Of a DNA stretch of 64,000 nt, positions 33,093 through 41,663 are shown one piece after another; positions within the stretch are counted from its first letter, which is position 1, and each line of letters opens with the position of its first letter. Made by a program: the position numbers and the translations under genes. Under the pieces are notes generated by a model, which made no database searches, was not told the DNA's origin, and saw only the letters and a list, made by a program, of their open reading frames with translations. Source of the DNA: Palsa-504 sp963789225 (GTDB lineage Bacteria > Actinomycetota > Actinomycetes > Streptosporangiales > Streptosporangiaceae). The stretch covers positions 102,602 through 166,601 of the forward strand of contig CAWBKD010000007.1 of assembly GCA_963789225.1 (NCBI GenBank). The letters run 5' to 3'.

Positions 33093-35165
33093 GTGGCCCG
33101 GAGCCTGCTGGTCGCGCCCGCTACGGACGAGGCCGGACTGGCCCGGACGTGCCTCGGGCTGCTGCGAGCCCTGGACCGGGCGGGGGTCAACGTCGCTTTC
33201 GTCAAGCCGGTGGCCCAGCCCAGGGCCGATGGCAGCCCGGACCGCTCGGCCGCGCTGGTAGCCGCGATCACGACACTGCGCCCGCCGGAACCGTTCACGT
33301 CCGCCGAGCTCGAGCGTCGGCTCGGCGAGGGCGGGCTCGACGTCGTCCTGGAGAAGATCGTCGCCGCCTGGGAGCCGGTCTACGAACGCTCCGACGTCGT
33401 GGTGGTCGAGGGGCTCAGCGCGGGACCAGCCAGGCTCTACGCCAGCACGCTCAACCAGGCGCTGGCCCGGGCGCTGGACGCCGATGTGCTGCTGACCGCC
33501 GACTGGGCGCCGGACGGGGCCGTCGAGGGCCAGGTGGAGCAGCTCGCCATCGCGGCCAGCGGGTACATCTCCGGCGAGGACGCTCGCGTGACCGGGTGCG
33601 TGGTCCACGGACTGCCCGCAGGCGATCCCGCCGCGGCCGGGCGACTGGCCGCGGCGCTGACCCGGCACGGACTCCGGCTCATCGCCGGGGTGGCGTACCG
33701 GCCCGAGCTGACGTGGCTCCGGGTACGCGATCTGGTCCGCGAGCTGAAGCCCGAGGTGCTGCACGAGGGAGACCTGTCCCGGCGCATCAAGGACGTGGCG
33801 GTGTTCGCTCAGGGCATCCCGGGCGGCATCCGCGTGCTGACTGACGGGCGGCTGGTGGTGGTCCCCGGCGACCGGCATGACGTGGTCATGGCCGCTTACC
33901 TGGCCGAGCTCAGCGGAAGGCGGCTGGCTGCCCTGCTGCTGAGCGCGGGGATCACGCCCGACGAGCGGATAAGGGAGCTTACCCGCGAAACCGCGGCGAC
34001 CGGCCTGCCCGTCCTGGTCGCCGAGCACGACAGCTACGAGACCGCGACGCGGGTGCGTGACCTCGACCCTGGCCTGCCCGCCGACGACCTGGAACGGATC
34101 GAGGGCGTGACCGAGACCATCGCCGACGCGCTCGATAAGTCCTGGCTGGAAACCCTGCCCAGCCCGTCGCGGCCGCGCAGGCTCAGCCCGGCCGCCTTCC
34201 GCTATCAGCTGGTCGAGCGGGCCCGCGCGGCCGGCGCCTGCCTGGTCCTGCCCGAGGGCACCGAGCCGCGCACGATGCGGGCCGCGGTGGCTTGCGCCGA
34301 GCGGGGAATCGCCCGCAGCGTGCTGCTTGGACGCCCGGATGATGTGGCTGGCCTCGCCCGCAACCTCGGTCTGACGCTGCCGGACGGGGTCACGGTGATC
34401 GATCCGGGGAGCGTCGCGGAGCGCTACGTCGCGCCGCTGGCCGAGCTGCGGCGGCGTCGCGGCTGGACCGAGGAGATGGCCCGCGAGCACCTGGCCGACC
34501 CGATCACGGTGGGGACCATGATGCTCAGGCTCGGCGAGGTGGACGGCCTGGTGGCGGGCGCGGCGCACACCACCGCGGCCACGGTCCGCCCCGCCCTGCA
34601 GATCCTGGGCCCCAAGAAGGGCAGCCGCCTGGTGTCCTCGGTGTTCTTCATGTGCCTGCCCGACGAGGTGGTCATCTACGGCGACTGCGCCGTCAACCCG
34701 CAGCCTGACGCCGAGGACCTGGCCGACATCGCCATCCAGAGCGCGGCGTCGGCCCGGTCGTTCGGTATCGAGCCCAGGGTGGCGATGATCAGCTTCAGCA
34801 CCGGCACCTCCGGCACCGGCTCCGCCGTGGACAAGGTCGCCGAGGCCACTCGGATCGTGCGCGAACGCGAGCCCGGCCTGGCCGTCGACGGCCCGCTGCA
34901 GTACGACGCCGCCGCCGTCGCCTCGGTCGGCCAGGCCAAGCGGCCAGGCAGCCCAGTGGCCGGCCGGGCGAGCGTCTTCATCTTCCCCGACCTCGATACC
35001 GGCAACACCACCTACAAGGCCGTGCAGCGCAGCGCGCAGGTGGTCAGCATCGGCCCGATGCTGCAGGGCCTGTCCAGGCCGGTCAACGACCTCAGCCGCG
35101 GGGCCCTGATGGAGGACATCATCTACACGATGGCGCTGACCGCGATCCAGTCCCACGCCGGGTAG
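33093..35165 (+). CDS. pta: Phosphate acetyltransferase, long form
   Basis: Interconverts acetyl-CoA and acetyl phosphate, feeding acetate kinase for ATP by substrate-level phosphorylation. It has 690 residues, the long multidomain type: a dethiobiotin-synthetase-like N-terminal P-loop domain (VAPATDEAGLARTCLGLL), a central DRTGG domain, and a C-terminal PTA domain from about residue 370 (LVLPEGTEPRTMRAA, VAGAAHTTAATVRPALQ, FIFPDLDTGNTTYKAVQR). GTG 33093 was chosen because GGAAGGAGG lies 8 bp upstream. No ackA is adjacent. Confidence 0.93.
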   Translation: MARSLLVAPATDEAGLARTCLGLLRALDRAGVNVAFVKPVAQPRADGSPDRSAALVAAITTLRPPEPFTSAELERRLGEGGLDVVLEKIVAAWEPVYERSDVVVVEGLSAGPARLYASTLNQALARALDADVLLTADWAPDGAVEGQVEQLAIAASGYISGEDARVTGCVVHGLPAGDPAAAGRLAAALTRHGLRLIAGVAYRPELTWLRVRDLVRELKPEVLHEGDLSRRIKDVAVFAQGIPGGIRVLTDGRLVVVPGDRHDVVMAAYLAELSGRRLAALLLSAGITPDERIRELTRETAATGLPVLVAEHDSYETATRVRDLDPGLPADDLERIEGVTETIADALDKSWLETLPSPSRPRRLSPAAFRYQLVERARAAGACLVLPEGTEPRTMRAAVACAERGIARSVLLGRPDDVAGLARNLGLTLPDGVTVIDPGSVAERYVAPLAELRRRRGWTEEMAREHLADPITVGTMMLRLGEVDGLVAGAAHTTAATVRPALQILGPKKGSRLVSSVFFMCLPDEVVIYGDCAVNPQPDAEDLADIAIQSAASARSFGIEPRVAMISFSTGTSGTGSAVDKVAEATRIVREREPGLAVDGPLQYDAAAVASVGQAKRPGSPVAGRASVFIFPDLDTGNTTYKAVQRSAQVVSIGPMLQGLSRPVNDLSRGALMEDIIYTMALTAIQSHAG

Positions 35166-35195
35166 CGGGGCACTGGTCGCGGCGCCCGCGCGCGG

Positions 35196-36917
35196 TCAGC
35201 TCCGGGGTACTCGCCACTCCAGCCTGGTTCCCGGCGAGGGGGCAGCCGGATCGGCCGGACCGAGCCGCAGCTCCCCGCGCAGTTTCTCGGCGCGCCTGGC
35301 CAGGTTGCTCAGCCCGCTGCGCCTGCCTCCCGGCGGCAGGCCGATCCCGTTATCGGTGACCTGGACGACGAGGATCTCCTCAGGGTCGACGTCCACCGTG
35401 ACGTCCACCTGACTGGCACCGGCGTGCCTGGCCGCGTTGGACAGTGCCTCGCTCAGCGCGGCGAGCGCCTGCTCGGCCACCTCCTGGCTGACCCCGGCGC
35501 CCAGGCCGGCGCCCAGCCGCAGCGACGGGGCGAAGCCGAGCAGTGGCGTCATCTCCTCGACCAGGCCGACGATGTCCGCGCGCAGGTCCGGCTGGACCGG
35601 GGCGTCGCGGACCTGGAGCGCGAAGATGGCAGCCCGGATCTCCTTGATGGTCTCGTCCATCGCGTCTACGGCGTTGCTGATCCTGCTGGCGACCTCCGGC
35701 CTGGTAATCATCGGCATGGTTCCCTGCAGGGACATGCCGGTGGCGTAGAGCCGCTGGATGACCAGGTCGTGCAGGTCGCGCGCGATGCGGTCCCTGTCCT
35801 CGTACAGCGACAGCCGCTTGGCCTCCGCCTGGGCGGCCGCCAACTCCAGCGCCACCCCGGCCTGCGCGGCGAACGCGGCCGCCACATCCACGACCGCCTG
35901 GGGGAACGCAGCGGCGCCGTGGCGGCGCCCGACGGTAAGCACGCCGCGGACGTTGCCAGGCGCGCCGAGCGGGAACACGACCGCAGGCCCGATCTGGCTC
36001 ATGGCGCCGCGGGCGACCTGAGCGGCGCGCTCGTCGGTGGCGAAGTCAGCCGACGTCACCGGCTCGCCGGTGGACAGGACCCGGCCCGAGAGGGACTCGT
36101 CGGCCGGGAGCACCAGGCCGCGCGTCGCGTCGGCGCCGTCACCTTCGGCGTGGGCGATGGTCAGCCGCTGTCCGTCGTCGCCGGGCAAGGCGAGCACGAC
36201 CAGGTCGGCGCCGGATAGCTCCAGCGCCTGCCGGGTGATGTCAGCCAGCACGTCGCCGGGCGCGGAGCCGGACAGCAGCCGGGTGGTGACCTCGGCGCTG
36301 GCCTGTATCCACCGCTGCTGGCTGCGGGCCGCCTCGTACAGCCGCGCGTTCTCGATCGCCACGCCGGCCGCGGCGCCCAGCGCGACCAGCACCGCCTCGT
36401 CGTCCTCGGTGAATTCCCCGCCGCGCTTGCCGGTCAGGTACAGGTTGCCGAACACCTCATCGCGGATCCGGACCGGGACGCCGAGGAAGCCGCGCATCGG
36501 CGGGTGTCCTTCAGGGAAACCTGACGACGCGGGGTGGCCGGAGATGTCGGCCAGGCGCAGCGGCCGGGGATCATCGATGAGCAGGCCGAGCAGGCCGCGG
36601 CCCTCCGGCCAGTGATGGATGCGCCCGATCTCCTCCGGGCTGAGGCCCACCGGGATGAACTCGGCCAGCCGCCCGTCCTCGCCGATGACACCCAGCGCGC
36701 CGTACGTGGCGTCCACCAGGCCGACCGCGGTCTCGACGATCCGCCGCAGCGTGGTCTCCAGGTCCAGGCCGGAGCCGATGACCACGACCGCTTCGAGCAG
36801 GCCGCGCATCCGGTCCCTGGTCTGCAGCACGGCTTGCAGCCGTACCTGAAGCTCGGCGAGGAGCTCATCGAGTTGCAGGCTCAGCAGCACGGGACGGCTC
36901 GTGTCACCCTGTTCCAC
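35196..36917 (-). CDS. devS: DevS/DosS-like two-GAF sensor histidine kinase
   Basis: Predicted partner of DevR, 573 residues (DosS is ~578). GAF-A (55-195) carries LVDATYGALGVIGEDGRLAE, SGFPEGHPPMRGFLGVPVRI and FGNLYLTGKRGGEF. His138 in GHPPM aligns with the heme ligand His149 of DosS (FPPYHPPM). GAF-B is at 215-365. The HisKA_3 H-box is DRDRIARDLHDLVIQRLYAT with His384, and the HATPase region has EALSNAARHAGAS and VTDNGIGLPP. GTG 36917 follows GGGGAGG; the frame to 37001 lacks homology. No membrane helices, so it is cytosolic. The heme-based redox or gas sensing is inference. Confidence 0.92.
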   Translation of the reverse strand: MEQGDTSRPVLLSLQLDELLAELQVRLQAVLQTRDRMRGLLEAVVVIGSGLDLETTLRRIVETAVGLVDATYGALGVIGEDGRLAEFIPVGLSPEEIGRIHHWPEGRGLLGLLIDDPRPLRLADISGHPASSGFPEGHPPMRGFLGVPVRIRDEVFGNLYLTGKRGGEFTEDDEAVLVALGAAAGVAIENARLYEAARSQQRWIQASAEVTTRLLSGSAPGDVLADITRQALELSGADLVVLALPGDDGQRLTIAHAEGDGADATRGLVLPADESLSGRVLSTGEPVTSADFATDERAAQVARGAMSQIGPAVVFPLGAPGNVRGVLTVGRRHGAAAFPQAVVDVAAAFAAQAGVALELAAAQAEAKRLSLYEDRDRIARDLHDLVIQRLYATGMSLQGTMPMITRPEVASRISNAVDAMDETIKEIRAAIFALQVRDAPVQPDLRADIVGLVEEMTPLLGFAPSLRLGAGLGAGVSQEVAEQALAALSEALSNAARHAGASQVDVTVDVDPEEILVVQVTDNGIGLPPGGRRSGLSNLARRAEKLRGELRLGPADPAAPSPGTRLEWRVPRS

Positions 36918-37131
36918 CGCACGTCCTCCCCGGCGTGAGTCATCCTCAGGATAACCGGCCGATTCTGGCGCCGAATAGGAGGTAGCCGCCGGCCAGGACA
37001 AAGATCATTATCCCGAACGGCGGTGGTGCCACGCCCCGGTCAGGCGACCGCGGGCCGCGCGGATCTCGCGGGGCGGCGCGGCGCATCTCCTGGCGTGATC
37101 TTCGGCTCATCCTGGGCCGCGCCGCGTCCAC

Positions 37132-37145
37132 GGGACCTTGGTCCC
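37132..37145. promoter_or_regulatory. DosR-type box, perfect arms
   Basis: GGGACCTTGGTCCC: both arms exact, 116 bp upstream of the tandem USP gene at 37262 and 214 bp from the divergent devS start. Confidence 0.75.
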
Positions 37146-37261
37146 GGCAGGCGAGGGCCCAAACACCCTGGTCGACCAGGTCGGGGCGCGATCATCATGG
37201 CCACGGGGAGGAATTATGTGTTCAAGGTGCCCCAGCGCATCCGGGTCAAGGAGGACTAGTC

Positions 37262-38137
37262 ATGGCAGCAAAGCCCGTGGTGGCCGGTACGGACGGTTCC
37301 AGGGAATCGATGCGAGCGGTCGAATGGGCCGCCAGGGAGGCCGTGCTCCGCGGTGCCCCGCTGCGGATCGTGTCCGCCGCTGGGCTGCTGCCCCGGATGA
37401 TCGGGAGCCATGGCATGTCCGACCATGACACCGTGGCCGATCTTCTCCGCCAGGACCGCGACCGCGCCCTGGTCTCGGCGGCCGAACGAGCCGCCGAGAC
37501 GGCGCCTGGGCTGCTGATCGACACCGACCCGCTGACCGGGGAGCCCGCGCAGGCGGTGACCGAGAGCGGAGCCGGGGCGCTGATGCTGGTGCTCGGCTCG
37601 CGCGGGGTCAGCGCCTTTACGGCCATGGTGCTCGGTTCGGTCAGCCGGTACGCGGCCATCCATGCCTCCTGCCCCGTCGTGGTGGTCCGGGACGAGACCA
37701 CTGCCACGCACAAGCAGATCGGCGTCGGCGTCGGCGACCCGGAAAGCTCCGCCGCCGCCCTGGAGTTCGCGTTCGAGGAGGCCGCCCTGCGCAAGGCCAG
37801 CGTGATGGCCATCCACGCGTGGCACACGCCGGAATTCGACATCTCGCGGGCCGGGCCGGTACCCTCCGTCCCCGCCGCACAAGTCCTGGAGGCGGCAGTC
37901 GCCCGGGACCTGACGGCACTGCTCGACAGCTGGCGGGAGAAGTATCCCGATGTCCCGGTCAGCCAGGATGTGATGCACGGGCACCCGGGCCGGGCGCTGG
38001 TCGGCCTGTCCGCCCGCGCCAACCTGGTCGTCATCGGCCGGCGTAGCACGCACACCACCGTGCACGGTCCGGGCACGGTCACCCACGCCGTGCTGAATCA
38101 TGCGCACGGGCCCATCGTCACGGTCCCCTCGTCCTGA
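37262..38137 (+). CDS. Tandem-domain universal stress protein
   Basis: Two USP domains in 291 residues. Domain 1 (1-145): VVAGTDGSRESMRAVEWAAR and the loop VLGSRGVSAFTAMVLGSVSR with CPVVVVRDE. Domain 2 (150-291): IGVGVGDPESSAAALEFAFE, but its loop (VIGRRSTHTTVHGPGTVTHA) departs from the ATP-binding consensus. The tandem form matches mycobacterial DosR-induced USPs such as Rv1996 and Rv2005c. GGAGG is close to ATG 37262, and a perfect DosR box is upstream. Confidence 0.9.
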   Translation: MAAKPVVAGTDGSRESMRAVEWAAREAVLRGAPLRIVSAAGLLPRMIGSHGMSDHDTVADLLRQDRDRALVSAAERAAETAPGLLIDTDPLTGEPAQAVTESGAGALMLVLGSRGVSAFTAMVLGSVSRYAAIHASCPVVVVRDETTATHKQIGVGVGDPESSAAALEFAFEEAALRKASVMAIHAWHTPEFDISRAGPVPSVPAAQVLEAAVARDLTALLDSWREKYPDVPVSQDVMHGHPGRALVGLSARANLVVIGRRSTHTTVHGPGTVTHAVLNHAHGPIVTVPSS

Positions 38138-38158
38138 TCGCCGGGTCTCAGGCCGACA

Positions 38159-38172
38159 GGGACGGAGGTCCT
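38159..38172. promoter_or_regulatory. DosR-type box, 9/10 arms
   Basis: GGGACGGAGGTCCT inside the larger dyad ACAGGGACGGAGGTCCTGT. One arm mismatch; 112 bp upstream of the USP at 38285. Confidence 0.6.
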
Positions 38173-38284
38173 GTCTTACCGGTACTTCTGTCTCTGCCGT
38201 TTCGCATGGTGCGGGAGTAAGACGACAACCATGGAAAGGGCTAGAATTTTCCCATTTCACTCCCTAGCTTGAAGGGACAAGGCC

Positions 38285-38704
38285 GTGTACGACAGGATTC
38301 TGGTCGCGGTCGACCACTCGGAGATGTCTGACCGCGCGGTGATGGCCGCCCGGGACCTAGCCGCGTTGTCCAAGGGCGAGGTGTGGGTGCTTCACCTCAG
38401 GGAACGCGAGGTGGGCGCCAAGATCGGCGTGCTCGTGACCGACGAGGGCACTGACGAGGCGAACGCGGCGGTGGCGGCGTCGGTCGAGGTGCTCACCCAG
38501 GGCGGAGTAAGGGCGCACGGCGAGGTCAGGCACACGATTTTCGGCTACGCCGCGCGTGAGATCGTCCTGTTCGCCAAGGAGATCGGCGCGGACGTCATCG
38601 TGATGGGTTCGCGCGGCCGCGGCGACATGGCCGGGCTGCTGCTCGGCAGCACCGCGCATAAGGTCATTCACCTCAGCGACCGGCCGGTCCTGGTCGTCCG
38701 GTGA
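38285..38704 (+). CDS. Universal stress protein, single domain
   Basis: A 139-residue USP with the full ATP-binding loop GSRGRGDMAGLLLGSTAHKV (G-2X-G-9X-G-S/T) and N-terminal YDRILVAVDHSEMSDRAVMA. GTG 38285 is preceded by GAAGGG. It leads a second USP by 30 bp, probably as one transcript from the boxed promoter. The intact loop predicts ATP binding. Confidence 0.9.
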   Translation: MYDRILVAVDHSEMSDRAVMAARDLAALSKGEVWVLHLREREVGAKIGVLVTDEGTDEANAAVAASVEVLTQGGVRAHGEVRHTIFGYAAREIVLFAKEIGADVIVMGSRGRGDMAGLLLGSTAHKVIHLSDRPVLVVR

Positions 38705-38734
38705 TCTTGAGAGAAAAGAGACGGGTGAGGATCG

Positions 38735-39214
38735 ATGAGCAAGAACATCCTGCTGGCAGTCGACGCGGCATCACACGATCCCGATCGGCATGTCGCCGCC
38801 GCCGCTGACATGACACGCGAGCTCAGCCATGACAGCGGCGATCACGTCATCGTCCTGCACGTGCACGAGTTCGCGACCGGCCGTTTCGGCCGCATCCGGG
38901 TGGACTGCGGCGACGGGGAAGGCGAGAGCGTGGTCGACAAGATCGTGTCCGACCTGCAGGCGGCGGGGATCAGCGCGAAGGGCGAGATCCGCGAGGCCAA
39001 TCTCGGTCACATCGCGGCGGCGATCTGGCACGCGGCGCAGGATCACGACGCGCACGTCGTGGTGCTCGGCTCCAGCAGCCGCACCGATCTGCCCCGCATG
39101 CCGCTCGGCAGCGTGGCCAGCCGACTGCTGCACATGTCCACCCGGCCGGTCCTTATCGTGCCCAGGCCGGACCACCACGCCGAGCCGGCGCATTCACCGG
39201 CCGACGGGGGCTGA
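38735..39214 (+). CDS. Universal stress protein, single domain
   Basis: A 159-residue USP: NILLAVDAASHDPDRHVAAA at the start and the loop VVVLGSSSRTDLPRMPLGSV ASRLLH, with TRPVLIVPRPD near the end. The ATP loop is modified (GSSSRTDLPRMPLGS). A His/Pro-rich tail follows. It is downstream of the other USP, in the same direction with a 30-bp gap. Confidence 0.87.
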   Translation: MSKNILLAVDAASHDPDRHVAAAADMTRELSHDSGDHVIVLHVHEFATGRFGRIRVDCGDGEGESVVDKIVSDLQAAGISAKGEIREANLGHIAAAIWHAAQDHDAHVVVLGSSSRTDLPRMPLGSVASRLLHMSTRPVLIVPRPDHHAEPAHSPADGG

Positions 39215-39352
39215 GGCTGAGAACGAACTGCCGGCTCACGCCGCCCGCCGCGTTGTCGCTTGAGCGGAATCCTGGCCGGGTGACACCCTCCCGATGTTAC
39301 CCGGCGCGGGGGGGCGGGCGTGTCCGGGCGGTGCCAGGCGCGACGTTCGGGA

Positions 39353-39976
39353 TCAAGAGATCTTTTGATTTTTTCCGGCGCCGGTAGCGGTGATGGTCCC
39401 GGTCAGGTAGTGCTGGACCACCGGTCCGACCGCCTGAACCAGATCCTCCGGGCTGGCCGCCGCGGCGCCCGGGACCTCGAGGATGTACCGGGCGAGCATC
39501 AGGCCCGCCAGGTGGGAGCCGATGAGCGCCGCGCGCAGTTCGCGCTGGTCTTCGGGCAGGGCATCGCCGAGCGCCACGAGGGCCAGTGAGCGTTGCATGT
39601 CGCGAAACAGCTCGGCGGCGTGGTGGTGAGAAAGGGCGGTCCGGAGCGCGGCGAGCATCTGCTCGCGGACCTCCGGGCGATCCTCCCACAAGCTGATGAG
39701 ACGCCGGACGAGGTCTTCTCCGGCGCGGTCGGCGTCGCCGGCCAACCCGGCGAACGCGGCGAGCAGATCCGCGGGCATCTCCAGTGCAGCCGACAGCAGC
39801 CCGTCCTTGTCGCCGAAGTAGTGGTAGATGAGCGCCGGGTCCACGCCAGCCCGGGCGCCCACGGCGCGCATGGTGGTGCGCTCGAACCCGAGGTCCGCGA
39901 ACAGTTCCCGCGCGGCGTCAAGCACGGCGCTGCGCGCGTCCGGGCTGCCCAGGGGACGCCTGCCTCGCGCGGGCAC
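39353..39976 (-). CDS. TetR-family regulator
   Basis: A 207-residue TetR repressor. HTH at residues 18-62: ARELFADLGFERTTMRAVGA and RAGVDPALIYHYFGDKDGLL. The C-terminal ligand domain is typical of the TetR_C group (ALIGSHLAGLMLARYILEVP). GTG 39976 shares one base with the preceding ATPase stop, so it is the last gene of the ABC operon and likely controls it. Confidence 0.88.
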   Translation of the reverse strand: MPARGRRPLGSPDARSAVLDAARELFADLGFERTTMRAVGARAGVDPALIYHYFGDKDGLLSAALEMPADLLAAFAGLAGDADRAGEDLVRRLISLWEDRPEVREQMLAALRTALSHHHAAELFRDMQRSLALVALGDALPEDQRELRAALIGSHLAGLMLARYILEVPGAAAASPEDLVQAVGPVVQHYLTGTITATGAGKNQKIS

Positions 39977-40845
39977 TAGGAAGCCTTCGCCCCGCGGGCG
40001 AGGATCAGCATCCGTTCCTCGATCGTCGCGGGGACCATCTGCAGGCTGGCCTCGATCCCGGCGGCTCTGAGGACCTCGCGCAGCTCGGCCGGGTCGGCAT
40101 TCGCCACCCGGATCGCCCGGCCCTCAAGCATCACCGGAGCACCCGCGCGGTCGAGTGCGGCGAAGGCCTGCGCCCAGTTGTCGGCCCGGACGGCCACGGC
40201 GGTCGTCGAGCCCACGATGTCAGCCTCGCTGCCCTCGGCGACCAGCCGACCGTCCGCCATGAGCAGCAGCCGGTCGCATTGCTGGGCCTCCTGCATGTAG
40301 TGCGTGGTCACGAGGATTCCCGCGCCGTGCTCGGCCTGCGCGCGGATGGTGTCCCACAATGCCGCGCCGGCGAGCACGTCGACGCCCGAGGTCGGCTCGT
40401 CAAGCACCAGGACGTCGGGTGAGTGCGCCAGAGCGGCGAGGAACGCGACCTGGCGCTGCGCCCCGAGCGGCACGTCGCGGATCAGGACATCGGCGTATCG
40501 GGTTAGGGCGGGCGGGAGCACGGGGTCCGCGGCGCCGTAGGCGCGCGCGCTGAACGACAGGTTCTCCCGTACGGTCAGGTCGCCGTACAGGCCCAGCCCC
40601 TGCGGCACGTACCCGAGCCGGCGGCGGCGCTCGCGGTCGGGCGGGCCGCCCAGCAGCTCGACGCGGCCGGAGGTCGCCGCGATCAGGCCCAGCAGCATCC
40701 GGATGAGCGTGGTCTTACCCGCGCCATTGGCACCCAGCAGCCCGACCACCTCACCCGGCTGCACCTGCATCGACACGTCGTCCACCGCCGTGAACCTGCC
40801 GAAGCGGCGCGTCACGTGCGCGGCGCGCAGCAGGACGCCCGTCAT
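39976..40845 (-). CDS. ABC transporter ATPase with unusual signature motif
   Basis: A 289-residue DrrA/CcmA-type ATPase. Walker A GLLGANGAGKTT, Walker B VLVLDEPTSGVD, H-loop TTHYMQEAQQ. The signature is not LSGGQ but PLGAQRQVAFLAALAHSP, similar to the variant found in YbhF-type ATPases. It overlaps the previous ATPase by 4 bp. Together with that gene and the single permease it probably forms one exporter with two different ATPase subunits. Confidence 0.85.
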   Translation of the reverse strand: MTGVLLRAAHVTRRFGRFTAVDDVSMQVQPGEVVGLLGANGAGKTTLIRMLLGLIAATSGRVELLGGPPDRERRRRLGYVPQGLGLYGDLTVRENLSFSARAYGAADPVLPPALTRYADVLIRDVPLGAQRQVAFLAALAHSPDVLVLDEPTSGVDVLAGAALWDTIRAQAEHGAGILVTTHYMQEAQQCDRLLLMADGRLVAEGSEADIVGSTTAVAVRADNWAQAFAALDRAGAPVMLEGRAIRVANADPAELREVLRAAGIEASLQMVPATIEERMLILARGAKAS

Positions 40846-41663
40846 GACGGGACCATCTGGCGTCTGGCGAGCGAGAGCGCGATGACGATGTCCTGCAGGT
40901 CGGGTTCGGCCAGGACGGCCCCGGGCGGCGGGTCAGCGCCTGGCCAGTATTCATGCCGCAGCCGCCCCCGCCGCCAGGCCCATTGTTCGCGGACCGGTTC
41001 GCTGGTTTGCGTGATCAGGCCGGGAAAGCCCGCGCGCACCTGGTCGTAGGACCCCTGGACCAGGACCCGGCCGCTGTCCAGTACCACGAGGTGGGCGGCG
41101 CGCTCGGCCTCATCCAGGTAGGTCGTCGACATGAGCACGGCCGCACCCGACGCCGCGGCCTCCGACACCAGGCGCCACAGGTCGATGCGGCTCACGGGAT
41201 CCACGCCCGTGCTCGGCTCATCCAGGATGAGCAGCGCCGGCCGGTGCACGATCGCCATGACGAAGCCGAGCTTGCGGCGCATCCCGCCGGACAGCTGTGC
41301 GGCAAGCCGGCCGGCGGCCGGAGTGAGCCCGGCCCGGTCCAGCAGCTCGGCCCGGCGGGCGGTCAGCTCATCGCCTCCCAGACCGTAGATGCCCGCGACG
41401 AAGTCGACGTTCTGCGTCACGGTCAGCGCGGCCCAGCTGCCCGACGACGCGGGCAGGTAGCCGAGCCGCTGCCGGGGAGGCCCTTCGACCGTCCCGCTGT
41501 CCAGCCGCACCTCCCCCGCCAGCGCGCGGAGCAAGGTCGACTTGCCAGCCCCGTCCCCGCCGACCACGGCCACGACGGATCCATCGGGCACTTCCACGGT
41601 GACGTCGTCCAGGGCCAGGGTCGGCCCGAAGCGCACGGTGGCCGAGCGCACCGAGTAACTCAC
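40842..41663 (-). CDS. ABC transporter ATPase
   Basis: A 273-residue ATPase. Walker A VVGGDGAGKSTLLRALAG, canonical signature QLSGGMRRKLGFVMAIVH, Walker B LLILDEPSTGVDP. GTG 41663 was chosen because it overlaps the permease stop in a GTGA junction; the frame to 41807 lies inside the permease gene. It pairs with the next ATPase, which has the deviant signature. Confidence 0.87.
   Translation of the reverse strand: MSYSVRSATVRFGPTLALDDVTVEVPDGSVVAVVGGDGAGKSTLLRALAGEVRLDSGTVEGPPRQRLGYLPASSGSWAALTVTQNVDFVAGIYGLGGDELTARRAELLDRAGLTPAAGRLAAQLSGGMRRKLGFVMAIVHRPALLILDEPSTGVDPVSRIDLWRLVSEAAASGAAVLMSTTYLDEAERAAHLVVLDSGRVLVQGSYDQVRAGFPGLITQTSEPVREQWAWRRGRLRHEYWPGADPPPGAVLAEPDLQDIVIALSLARRQMVPS

Noticed and set aside
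33048..35156. A 702-codon open frame antisense to pta
   Set aside because: It mirrors pta codon for codon in very G+C-rich DNA. The residue make-up is His/Arg/Gly/Gln-rich with no domain, while pta is a certain gene.
37197..37259. A 20-codon frame (MATGRNYVFKVPQRIRVKED) ending in the USP ribosome site
   Set aside because: Could be a leader peptide coupling to the USP gene, but there is no independent support for translation.
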